A DNA stretch of 41,580 nt from a virus: positions 1-41,580 of the IMG/VR virus record IMGVR_UViG_3300037493_000847; one strand, 5' to 3'. Below, piece by piece: positions 1 to 6,022 of this stretch. Numbering within the stretch: the first letter of the stretch is position 1; each line of letters opens with the position of its first letter. A model generated the notes under the pieces. That model saw nothing but the letters and a program-made list of their open reading frames with translations, was not told the DNA's origin and ran no database searches. The translations under genes were made by a program, and so were the position numbers.

Positions 1-143
1 GGCGGGCAGGGGCAGGGCGGCGGCGGGCAGGGCGGCGGGCCAGTCAGGTGCTGGCGGCGGCGGGCAGGGGCAGGGCGGCGGCGGGCAGGGCGGCGGGCCA
101 GTCAGGTGCTGGCGGCGGCGGGCAGGGGCAGGGCGAAAGAATA
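1..143. repeat. Left-end GC-rich tandem array
   Basis: These bases consist almost entirely of GGCGGGC and GGGCAGG words. A 58-base unit starts at 1 and again at 59, shown by the AGTCAGGTGCTGG core at 42 and 100, and a partial third unit follows. The same words build the array at 41339-41580, so the two contig ends probably belong to one array that the assembly could not cross. No credible gene lies here; the open frame at 48-293 is a by-product of the repeats. Confidence 0.9.
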
Positions 144-162
144 GGCCCGCCAATGGCGGGCC
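133..162 (-). terminator. Probable Rho-independent terminator of the CobS-like transcript
   Basis: GGCCCGCC (144-151) and GGCGGGCC (155-162) form a perfect 8-base-pair stem with a 3-base loop. Read leftward, the stem is followed by TATTCTTTC, a short T-rich tail. It lies 28 bases past the stop of the leftward gene at 190-1053, the expected place for its terminator, and separates that transcript from the terminal array. The T tract is interrupted, so strength is uncertain. Confidence 0.55.
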
Positions 163-189
163 AGTCAGGGCGGCGGGCTGGCGGCGGGC

Positions 190-1053
190 CTATGCGGCCC
201 GCTCAACCGCCCCATGGGTCGCCAGCATGGATGCGACCCATGCCGCCGCCGCCGTGTCGTTGGCAAAGGCTTCGCGGCCCTCGTGCGTGTTGAGGCCCGC
301 CACGCTCACGAAGTCAGTGGCCCCCGTCAGCGTGGGCAAGATTGCCGCCATCGTGGCGGCGTGGTCGTCCATCCATTGCGCCCCGCCGCCCTCTGCGGGC
401 CATCCCCCGACTACGCAACAAGTCGACAGCGCGGCGCGGCGGCAAGCTTCTGGCGAACAAAGCAACCAAGCGGCCCGCGCTAGGTCCAGCGGGGCCGTCT
501 CAATCCTGACCGCAAAGGCGGCGTTTTGCCCGTAATTTTGCGCCCCGTAGAAAGCCCACAAAGTCACGGGGCGGGCGGCGGCGGCAATGCGGGCCAGCGC
601 CAGCGCCGCCGCGCCACGGCGGGCAATTTCGGCGGGCTTTGCATTGGCGCTTACAGTCATCTCCACCGCAATCGTCAGCGGGGCGGCGGTGTCCATTGTG
701 CGGACACGCCGCCGCATGGACATGGGCGAGCCCGCCAGAAAAGCGGGAACATTGGGCGATCCGCCCGCCACGCAGTCCACTGTCCGCCAGCGCCGCGCCT
801 CAAAGCCCACGGCGCTTTCCATGCGGTCAAGCATAGCGTCAGACGCCGCGACACGCGCAACATCGCCCAACAGGGCGCGGTGCAAGGTGTCGGCGCGGTC
901 GGCCCCATAGAATGACAGATTGTCATCTGACCATCTGTCAGTGCCATACGCCGCCACGGGGCCAGCAAGGTAGGCCGCCAACGCCTCTGGCGCATCAAAG
1001 CGGGCGCATGGGATGGGGTCGCCAGCGGGGGACATCAAGTCAAAGCGCAACAT
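190..1053 (-). CDS. Conserved phage protein paired with the CobS-like ATPase
   Basis: This 287-residue protein has no catalytic motif I can name. It contains a conserved-looking core, VAGGSPNVPAFLAGSP at about residues 95-110, followed by an Arg-rich stretch (MRRRVR) and an Ala-rich helical half. From memory, phage proteins with this PNVPAFLAG core often sit beside CobS-like ATPases and may play the partner part that the VWA protein CobT plays for CobS; no VWA metal site is visible here. It starts on ATG directly after the TAA of the upstream ATPase gene (TAAATG), so the two are a coupled leftward pair. The DNA is far more GC-rich and lower in complexity than the rest of the genome. Confidence 0.7.
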   Translation of the reverse strand: MLRFDLMSPAGDPIPCARFDAPEALAAYLAGPVAAYGTDRWSDDNLSFYGADRADTLHRALLGDVARVAASDAMLDRMESAVGFEARRWRTVDCVAGGSPNVPAFLAGSPMSMRRRVRTMDTAAPLTIAVEMTVSANAKPAEIARRGAAALALARIAAAARPVTLWAFYGAQNYGQNAAFAVRIETAPLDLARAAWLLCSPEACRRAALSTCCVVGGWPAEGGGAQWMDDHAATMAAILPTLTGATDFVSVAGLNTHEGREAFANDTAAAAWVASMLATHGAVERAA

Positions 1054-2232
1054 TTAGGCCACCTCAATTTGTTGGATTTGGGCGTCAGTCAGGCCCCGCA
1101 GGTAAGTCATACGGGCCACGGCGTCAGGGGCCAGCCCCGCACGAATGAGGGCCGCGCCGCGAATTGAAGCGCGGGGCGTGATGGCGACTTTAAGGCCCGC
1201 TTTGGCGGCGCGGCGGCGGGCCGCTTGAACGCGACCTGACCAGTCAGCATTACCCGCAAGCGCTGTTTCAAGCGCTTCGTCATAGGCCCAGTCAAGGAAT
1301 GCGAAGCGGTCAAGGAAAGCGCCGTCCAGCCGATTGCGCCCGACATATTCCGCCGTGGCCCCGTTGCCATGTGTGTTACCAGCGCCAATGATGGCACAGT
1401 CAGGGTGGCGGTGGATCACTTCGCCCGTGGGCAGGGTCATACGCCCGTTGTCTAGCGGTCCGTTCAAGATCAGGGTGATCGTGGGGTCAGCGCTGTCCAG
1501 TTCATCCAGCAACACAAGCCCGCCGTTGCGGTAGGCCTCAACAAAGGGGGTCGTGTGATACGCGCCGCCGCCGTCCACAAAGCCCATCAGTTCGAAAGCT
1601 TGCGACATCGCCCCCATAGGCGCGAAGTCCAGCCCCAAGGCTTCCGCCGCCATGCGGGCGGCGGTCGTTTTGCCTGACCCCATTGGCCCCGCAAGCCATG
1701 CGTTAATGCGGTGGCCCGCGATGTCACGCGCCGCCACTGTCAGGATGAGCGTTTCAAGCATGGGGTGGCGGCTGGCGGGCAGTTCTGCGCCCCACGCCGC
1801 CCCATCCTGATTTACCACAAGCAAGCGGGGCGCGGCGCTTTCCAGCGCATCCACACGCGCCGTCAAATCGTCCAGCGCCGCCGTGTCGCCCTGTTGAGCG
1901 GTCAGCGCCGCCATCAGCGCATCCATCGCGCTTTGAACGCTAGGGGCGGCGCTGGCGGCGGGCCGCATCACGGCGGGCGTGGCGGCGGGGCGGGTCGTGT
2001 TGAAAAGGCCAGCGGGGGCGGTGGGGGCCGTTGTCATGGCGGCGGTGTCCTGTGCTGAGGTGTCAGAGGTGAAGCGGGAAACGTCAATTCCAAGGTGTTG
2101 GGCAACGGAAAGGGCGCGTGCAGCGCCAAGGCTGGACGTGTCGACGCCGTGCATACGGCGGTAGGCGGGCCAGTCAGGATGCGCCGCAATCAAGCGGCGT
2201 AGGGTGGCGCGGTCAGCGTTGGTCAGGTTCAT
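1054..2232 (-). CDS. CobS/MoxR-like AAA+ ATPase
   Basis: The product is 392 residues from the chosen ATG; a longer frame reaches 2274, but the 2232 start gives the N-terminus MNLTNADRATLRRL expected of the family. An N-terminal segment (PDWPAYRRMHGV) resembles the CobS N-terminal region. The ATPase core has Walker A GPMGSGKTT and Walker B LVLLDELDSADP, followed by a sensor-like GAGNTHGNG. AAA+ proteins of this group remodel or load metal into partner complexes; the function of phage copies is unknown. It is first in a two-gene leftward unit behind the promoter at 2274-2302. Like its neighbour it is unusually GC-rich, full of GCGGGC words and long Ala/Thr stretches at residues about 60-110. 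Confidence 0.88.
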   Translation of the reverse strand: MNLTNADRATLRRLIAAHPDWPAYRRMHGVDTSSLGAARALSVAQHLGIDVSRFTSDTSAQDTAAMTTAPTAPAGLFNTTRPAATPAVMRPAASAAPSVQSAMDALMAALTAQQGDTAALDDLTARVDALESAAPRLLVVNQDGAAWGAELPASRHPMLETLILTVAARDIAGHRINAWLAGPMGSGKTTAARMAAEALGLDFAPMGAMSQAFELMGFVDGGGAYHTTPFVEAYRNGGLVLLDELDSADPTITLILNGPLDNGRMTLPTGEVIHRHPDCAIIGAGNTHGNGATAEYVGRNRLDGAFLDRFAFLDWAYDEALETALAGNADWSGRVQAARRRAAKAGLKVAITPRASIRGAALIRAGLAPDAVARMTYLRGLTDAQIQQIEVA

Positions 2233-2273
2233 GGCGGTCAATCCTAGCAAACGGGCGTGAGTGCCCGCCCCCA

Positions 2274-2302
2274 CAAATAGGGCGAGTGTAGGCCTAAGTC
2301 AA
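2274..2302 (-). promoter_or_regulatory. Leftward sigma70-like promoter for the CobS-like pair
   Basis: Read on the minus strand, TTGACT (2297-2302) is followed after 17 bases by TATTTG (2274-2279). The -35 is good, the -10 poor (about half of consensus). It lies 42 bases upstream of the chosen start codon. A perfect palindrome at 2318-2336 stands just upstream, as an operator or activator site could. Confidence 0.45.
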
Positions 2303-2317
2303 TCCTGACTTTACCTA

Positions 2318-2336
2318 TAAAACACCAGGTGTTTTA
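2318..2336. promoter_or_regulatory. 19-base perfect palindrome, operator-like
   Basis: TAAAACACC and GGTGTTTTA are perfect reverse complements around a single central base. The site begins 16 bases upstream of the -35 of the leftward promoter at 2274-2302. Size and symmetry suit a dimeric helix-turn-helix regulator. The regulator is unknown. Confidence 0.5.
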
Positions 2337-2460
2337 GCCTGGACAAAGCCCATTTTATCCAATGTTTTCAATGGTTTGTAAGATCGTGACGAAAAAACAC
2401 CGAAAATAACCAAGCAATTTCAATAGGTTACAGCGTCCTCGCGCGCGGTGCTATATCACC

Positions 2461-2490
2461 TACGCGCGTGGCTTTATCGCTTCGCGCAGT
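2461..2490 (+). repeat. GGCTTTAT element, copy 1
   Basis: The 30 bases here match 3510-3540 closely, with one single-base gap and a few changes: both read TA(C/T)GCGCG, GGCTTTAT, then CGCGCAGT. A shorter relative (GGGCGAGGCTTTAT) lies at 3469-3482. The copies flank the iteron region. Their role is unknown; binding sites or origin elements are possible. Confidence 0.55.
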
Positions 2491-2800
2491 GACCTATAGT
2501 CACCGCCCTAGCTGCGCGGCGGGCGGCGGGTCACGGGTCTATCGTGGCCCAAGTCAGTTTGTCGGGATGTTGGGGCGTGATCTAACGGGCGGCGGGCGGC
2601 ATAGGGCCAGAGGCCAGCACAAACCCTGCAAAATGCGAAGTCAGGGTTGGGATAGGGGTAGGCCTAGGCCAAGCGACATGGGCCTGTGGCGGGCCTCTGC
2701 GGGCCTCTGCGGGCCATTAGGTCTGGCCTAAGCAATGGTTAGTCAGCAAAAGTCAGGCTAGACTAGCACTATTCCAACATCCGGCCCCGATCTGGCCTAA

Positions 2801-2815
2801 TTAGGCATTGCCTAA
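2801..2815. repeat. TAGGCATTGCCTA palindrome, copy 1
   Basis: TTAGGCA and TGCCTAA form a perfect palindrome about one central base. The inner 13 bases recur exactly at 2910-2922. The surrounding 300 bases are packed with related TAGGC and GCCTA words, including TAGGCCTA at 2289-2296. Confidence 0.55.
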
Positions 2816-2909
2816 GTATGGCATAGGCATAGCCCATGCAGGCATAGGGCATAGCATAGGCCAAACCTAAGCACCGCATAAGCATGGCCTACCCAAGTCA
2901 GGGCATGGG

Positions 2910-2922
2910 TAGGCATTGCCTA
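2910..2922. repeat. TAGGCATTGCCTA palindrome, copy 2
   Basis: An exact second copy of the 13-base palindromic core found at 2802-2814, 108 bases away. Repetition of a palindrome in a non-coding region suggests paired binding sites for one dimeric protein. Confidence 0.55.
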
Positions 2923-3019
2923 TGCAAGTCATAGGGTTGGCCTAACCTCGTGCGCGACCCGCGCCCAAGCCGTCCGGCGGTGCAGCGGGCGGCGGCGTGT
3001 CACGCATCCCGCGCCGTCC

Positions 3020-3119
3020 AGTCAGGGCCAAGTCAGGGCCAAGTCAGGGCCAAGTCAGGGCGGCAATATGGTTCAACCTTGAACCAAGTCAGGGCCAGTC
3101 AGGGCGGGCCAAGTCAGGG
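3020..3119 (+). repeat. AGTCAG iterons with 11-base spacing
   Basis: AGTCAGGG starts at 3020, 3031, 3042 and 3053, exactly 11 bases apart with an 11-base unit AGTCAGGGCCA. Three more copies lie at 3087, 3097 and 3112, beyond a palindrome (3069-3086). Even spacing of about one helical turn places the copies on one face of DNA, as in iteron-type origins. Confidence 0.8.
3069..3086. promoter_or_regulatory. 18-base palindrome between iterons
   Basis: TGGTTCAA and TTGAACCA form a perfect inverted repeat around two central bases. It sits between the four 11-base-spaced iterons and three further AGTCAG copies. Confidence 0.5.
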
Positions 3120-3290
3120 CGTTAACCGGTATGGATTATGCAGCAATATCAGTAGGTTAGCCTGAGTCAGGGCTGACTTTGACGCGCGACCCCCCCACGG
3201 GGCGGCGGCGGACGGGGCAGTTTTATTTTGACACCCTAACAGGCTGTCACCCAATAAATTTTACTTTTTCGGAAAAACACAACACGCGTC

Positions 3291-3340
3291 GAGTCAGCGT
3301 GAGTCAGGGCCAGTCAGGATGAGTCAGGCCGAGTCAGCGA
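3291..3340 (+). repeat. AGTCAG iterons with 10-base spacing
   Basis: AGTCAG begins at 3292, 3302, 3312, 3322 and 3332: five copies exactly 10 bases apart, with variable bases between. The constancy of the hexamer against changing spacers indicates selection on the hexamer and its spacing, not simple slippage. AT-rich DNA follows directly (3341-3370). Confidence 0.82.
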
Positions 3341-3368
3341 CCTCAAAAATTTTCCGCTGCAAAATTTT

Positions 3369-3388
3369 GAACTACTAAGTAGTAGTTC
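3369..3388. promoter_or_regulatory. 20-base palindrome, operator-like
   Basis: GAACTACTA (3369-3377) and TAGTAGTTC (3380-3388) are perfect reverse complements around two central bases. It stands about 190 bases upstream of the rightward promoter and 29 bases past the phased iterons. It could be a dimeric repressor or initiator site. Confidence 0.55.
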
Positions 3389-3409
3389 ACTTTGAGGGCG
3401 AAACCGCAC

Positions 3410-3454
3410 CACAAAATTTGCCGGCGTAATTCACAAAATTTGCCGGCGTAATTC
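3410..3454 (+). repeat. Tandem duplication, 22-base period
   Basis: The unit beginning CACAAAATTTGCCGG occurs at 3410 and again, identical over 23 bases, at 3432. The unit contains the AAAATTT word also seen at about 3345-3368, so the AT-rich stretch has a repeated design. Confidence 0.8.
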
Positions 3455-3509
3455 TGGCTCAATATCGCGGGCGAGGCTTTATGAACGAACGCGCTATTGC
3501 CATATGTCC

Positions 3510-3540
3510 TATGCGCGAGGCTTTATCCCATACGCGCAGT
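3510..3540 (+). repeat. GGCTTTAT element, copy 3
   Basis: This near copy of 2461-2490 lies just upstream of the rightward promoter. Its ends (TGCGCG and CGCGCA) could pair in a 6-base stem. A TTGCCA at 3497-3502 spaced 18 bases from CTTTAT would make a weak alternative rightward promoter. Confidence 0.5.
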
Positions 3541-3577
3541 CCACTACAGGTGGACTACGCTGGCGCTCCGTCCCCTG

Positions 3578-3606
3578 TGGACACACCAGCATTCTGTCGC
3601 TATACT
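3578..3606 (+). promoter_or_regulatory. Rightward sigma70-like promoter for the packaging and structural operon
   Basis: TGGACA (3578-3583), exactly 17 bases, then TATACT (3601-3606): five of six consensus bases in each box. Transcription would begin near 3613, about 14 bases before the terminase small subunit ATG, and the transcript carries the GGAGGG ribosome binding site at 3617-3622. Confidence 0.7.
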
Positions 3607-3626
3607 TTTGGCAACTGGAGGGAACC

Positions 3627-4019
3627 ATGTCAGATAGCCCACTGCCCAATGCCAAGCTGACTGTTGTGCCGCAGTCGCCGGAAGATCAGGTCCGCAAGGC
3701 TGCTGTTCACGACAGGTATGCGCTGGACGCTGCGAGTGCGAAGTTGCTGAAGGAGAATGGGCGGCGTGCTGTCCTCAAGATGTTCGAGATGCTGAACGAC
3801 GAGGAGAAGTGGAATGGGATGGGTCCGCGCAATCAAATGGCGCTGATCGACATGGCGATCACACGAGCCTATGGGCGCGTCGAGACTGTCAGTGCAGAAG
3901 CGAAATTGGCTGACTCAACCTCTGAGGTTGCAGGGGCTTTGCCACACCACTTGCGTTTGCTGGCAGGGACGTTGAACTTGCCAGAGTTGCAAGGGGCGAA
4001 GTCAGCGAAGAAAGATTGA
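3627..4019 (+). CDS. Probable terminase small subunit
   Basis: The 130-residue protein is small and largely helical. The region at residues 55-85 (LNDEEKWNGMGPRNQMALIDMAITRAYGRVE) resembles phage small terminases seen just upstream of SU10/P22-like packaging genes, and the C-terminus is Lys-rich. Small terminases recognise the packaging site and present DNA to the large subunit. I chose the ATG at 3627 because GGAGGG lies five bases upstream; the open frame extends back to 3504 but would start upstream of the promoter. It is the first gene of the rightward operon. A hairpin lies directly downstream. Similarity is by position and general form rather than by a diagnostic motif. Confidence 0.65.
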   Translation: MSDSPLPNAKLTVVPQSPEDQVRKAAVHDRYALDAASAKLLKENGRRAVLKMFEMLNDEEKWNGMGPRNQMALIDMAITRAYGRVETVSAEAKLADSTSEVAGALPHHLRLLAGTLNLPELQGAKSAKKD

Positions 4020-4079
4020 CGCCTTTGTCAGTTTTTCGTATTCTTCGCTTGCAATGGTCCTCCCTATTGCTTGCTAAGT

Positions 4080-4118
4080 CCTACGCCCAACCGCCCACAA
4101 ATGCCAGTTGGGCGTAGG
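4080..4118. other. Long hairpin between terS and the next gene
   Basis: CCTACGCCCAAC (4080-4091) and GTTGGGCGTAGG (4107-4118) form a perfect 12-base-pair stem with a 15-base loop. No T tract follows on either strand, so it is not a standard terminator. In a 120-base gap beside the small terminase gene it could be an mRNA processing or stabilising element or part of a packaging site. Confidence 0.6.
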
Positions 4119-4139
4119 CATCCACAGAAAGGCTAGATT

Positions 4140-4508
4140 GTGATCTCTGCCAGTCAGAACTCCAAGAACACTCAGAATGCCATCGACAACTGGATGTTGG
4201 GGCCATTGGCTCCAAGCAATATGCCGACTGCCAACAAGGACTATTGGCGCGAATTTGCTGCTGCTACGCTGACTTCTGAAAAAGAAGCGCGGTGTCAGCT
4301 TTGCTCGAACTGCGAATACTACGACAATACGCCTGAGACGAAGGCAGAAATGCTGGCGATTCCGATGAACAAGTTTGATGTTGGAGCCGGATCACGCGGC
4401 TACTGCACGAAGCTGGACTTCATTTGCCATGACTTGCGCGTGTGCATAGCGTGGGAGCGTAAAGACTTCGAAGACCCTACTGAGGAGGAAACAGAAGATG
4501 GCTTGTAA
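4140..4508 (+). CDS. Six-cysteine protein, possible metal or Fe-S binder
   Basis: This 122-residue protein begins with GTG. Its cysteines are at residues 52, 55, 58, 89, 96 and 102, in CQLCSNCEYY and then GYCTKLDFICHDLRVCIAWE. The spacing, the aromatic residues after the first cluster and the closing VCIAWE recall small high-potential iron-sulfur proteins or zinc knuckles, but this is only a resemblance. From memory, similar cysteine-rich proteins lie between the terminase genes of uncultured aquatic phages. The C-terminus is acidic. It overlaps the 12-residue frame at 4498-4536. A role next to terminase (packaging or assembly) is inferred from position only. Confidence 0.72.
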   Translation: MISASQNSKNTQNAIDNWMLGPLAPSNMPTANKDYWREFAAATLTSEKEARCQLCSNCEYYDNTPETKAEMLAIPMNKFDVGAGSRGYCTKLDFICHDLRVCIAWERKDFEDPTEEETEDGL

Positions 4509-4536
4509 GAGCAAAAAGTCCGGCAAGAAGAAGTGA
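4498..4536 (+). CDS. 12-residue lysine-rich micro-ORF
   Basis: ATG at 4498 opens MACKSKKSGKKK and stops at 4536. GAGGAGG (4482-4488) stands nine bases upstream, one of the best ribosome binding sites in the window, while the terminase start at 4533 has no such site of its own. The stop overlaps the terminase GTG start, so the micro-ORF may load ribosomes for terminase (translational coupling) or encode a basic peptide. It also overlaps the end of the cysteine-rich gene. Confidence 0.55.
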   Translation: MACKSKKSGKKK

Positions 4537-5954
4537 GCGAAGAAGACGACCTTTATTCTGCTCTTGTCGCTCGGTGTGCTGTAGATCGCTATTTTTTCGT
4601 CACTGAAATTTTGGGCGTCGAGAAAGTCGAAGACTGGCAGCGCGAGACGATGGCTGCTTTGGACAGCGGTGAGACGCGAATTTCAATTCGATCTGGCAAC
4701 GGAGTGGGTAAGACAGCGCTTTGTGCGTGGCTGTCCATCCACTACTTGCTGTTCCGCGACGATGTGAAGATTCCTGTGACTGCTCCGTCCAGTTCACAGT
4801 TGAAGGACGGCTTAATTCCAGAGACGAAACGCTGGATTGCCAAACTTCCTGACTTCCTGCGCGTCCAGATTGAGATGACTGAGGACCGCATTCGGCGCAC
4901 TCCGGGCGGCGACAACAACTTTATCTCGTTCAGAACCGCCCGCGCTGACTCGCCTGAAGCATTGGCGGGTATCCACGCAAGCCATGTGATGGCGATTGTG
5001 GACGAGGCGAGCGGTGTGCCGGACATCGTGTTCGAGTTTGCAGAAGGCACAATGTCGTCGGCTGGTTCTATCTTCATCCTGATTGGCAACCCAACGCGAC
5101 CGACTGGCTACTTCCACAAGACGCATTCCATCCTGAAGCACAAATGGTTCACCAAAAAAGTGTCGTCTTTCGACAGTTCTCGCGTTACGCAGGATTTCGT
5201 CGACAACATTGCCCTGACTTACGGCACAGGCTCGAACACCTACCGCTACAAAGTCTTGGGCGAATTTCCTGAAAGCGTTGCCGACACTGTAATTCCCAAG
5301 GAGTTGATTGATGGCGCATGGGGCAGAGACGTTGACCTCCTACGCGGCGCGGAGCGTTTTTGGGGTGTGGACCCCGGACGCGGAGGCGATCCAACAGGCT
5401 TTTGCATCCGAGCAGACAACCACGTTGAAGAACTCCTCGAATGGTATGACGCCGACCTTATGCGCGTCACAGGCCGTGTTAAAGAACGCTGGGACAGGAC
5501 GCCAGACAAGGAGCGTCCAGAATCTATCTTCGTTGACTCGATTGGTCTGGGCGCTGGTGTGGCTGACCGCCTTCGTGAGCTTGGGCTTCCTGCTGTTGAC
5601 GTTAACGTTGCTGAATCCCCTTCCATGAAAGACCGCTACACGCGGTTGCGGGCGGAATTGTGGTACGCAGTCAGGGAATGGCTGGAGCAGCGCAATGTCG
5701 TCTTCCCAAAAGACTTGGACTTGGCCGAGAAGCTGATGTCGGAATTGGCGGAGCCGCAAGCGATCTTCACATCGACTGGTAAGGCAGATGTCGAGTCAAA
5801 GGGTGCGATGAAGCAGCGCGGAGTCAGGTCGCCCAACTTGGCTGACGCACTTTGTCTGACTTTCGCTGGCGGCGGGGCCATTGCAGTCGGTCGATCCAAC
5901 GGCAAAAATAGCTGGAAGAAGCCGCTTCAGTGGTCCGCGCCCGGACTTGTGTGA
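4533..5954 (+). CDS. Terminase large subunit
   Basis: The 473-residue packaging motor starts with GTG. The N-terminal ATPase has Walker A SGNGVGKT (residues 54-61), Walker B VMAIVDEAS (152-160, catalytic D157/E158) and a coupling motif GNP (185-187). The C-terminal RNase H-like nuclease begins at FWGVDPGRGGD (D280), with a second acidic site in IFVDSIGLGAG and a third in LADALCL. The protein cuts concatemeric DNA and pumps it through the portal. Length and motif order are normal for the family. Translation is probably coupled to the upstream micro-ORF whose stop overlaps the GTG. Confidence 0.95.
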   Translation: MSEEDDLYSALVARCAVDRYFFVTEILGVEKVEDWQRETMAALDSGETRISIRSGNGVGKTALCAWLSIHYLLFRDDVKIPVTAPSSSQLKDGLIPETKRWIAKLPDFLRVQIEMTEDRIRRTPGGDNNFISFRTARADSPEALAGIHASHVMAIVDEASGVPDIVFEFAEGTMSSAGSIFILIGNPTRPTGYFHKTHSILKHKWFTKKVSSFDSSRVTQDFVDNIALTYGTGSNTYRYKVLGEFPESVADTVIPKELIDGAWGRDVDLLRGAERFWGVDPGRGGDPTGFCIRADNHVEELLEWYDADLMRVTGRVKERWDRTPDKERPESIFVDSIGLGAGVADRLRELGLPAVDVNVAESPSMKDRYTRLRAELWYAVREWLEQRNVVFPKDLDLAEKLMSELAEPQAIFTSTGKADVESKGAMKQRGVRSPNLADALCLTFAGGGAIAVGRSNGKNSWKKPLQWSAPGLV

Positions 5955-5961
5955 GCCTTCG

Positions 5962-5990
5962 TTGACCAAAAGCCGCCTAACTGGTAGAGT
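5962..5990 (+). promoter_or_regulatory. Candidate promoter upstream of the portal cluster
   Basis: TTGACC (5962-5967), 17 bases, then TAGAGT (5985-5990). It lies in the 68-base gap after the large terminase gene and about 32 bases before the next ATG. The -35 matches in five positions, the -10 in four. Confidence 0.5.
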
Positions 5991-6022
5991 GTCGCAACTG
6001 AACCTGTAACTTGGAGGCAAAA

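Larger units (their letters stand above)
2233..3626. other. Divergent control region and candidate replication origin
   Basis: About 1.4 kb without a credible gene separates the leftward and rightward halves of the genome. It holds an AT-rich stretch (about 2335-2435), a TAGGC/GCCTA-rich stretch (about 2640-2945), two sets of evenly spaced AGTCAG iterons (3020-3119 and 3291-3340), several perfect palindromes, a 22-base tandem duplication (3410-3454), a thrice-repeated GGCTTTAT element, and promoters pointing outward at both edges. Short open frames at 2468-2731 and 2950-3165 are composed of the repeats and lack ribosome binding sites. Origin function is inferred from these signs and the divergent layout. 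Confidence 0.7.

Noticed and set aside
48-293. 81-codon frame in the left terminal array
   Set aside because: It is composed of Gly/Ala/Arg/Pro from the tandem repeats and runs across the terminator hairpin.
2468-3165. Open frames at 2468-2731 and 2950-3165 in the control region
   Set aside because: They have no ribosome binding sites, their sequence is repetitive, and they cover palindromes and iterons.
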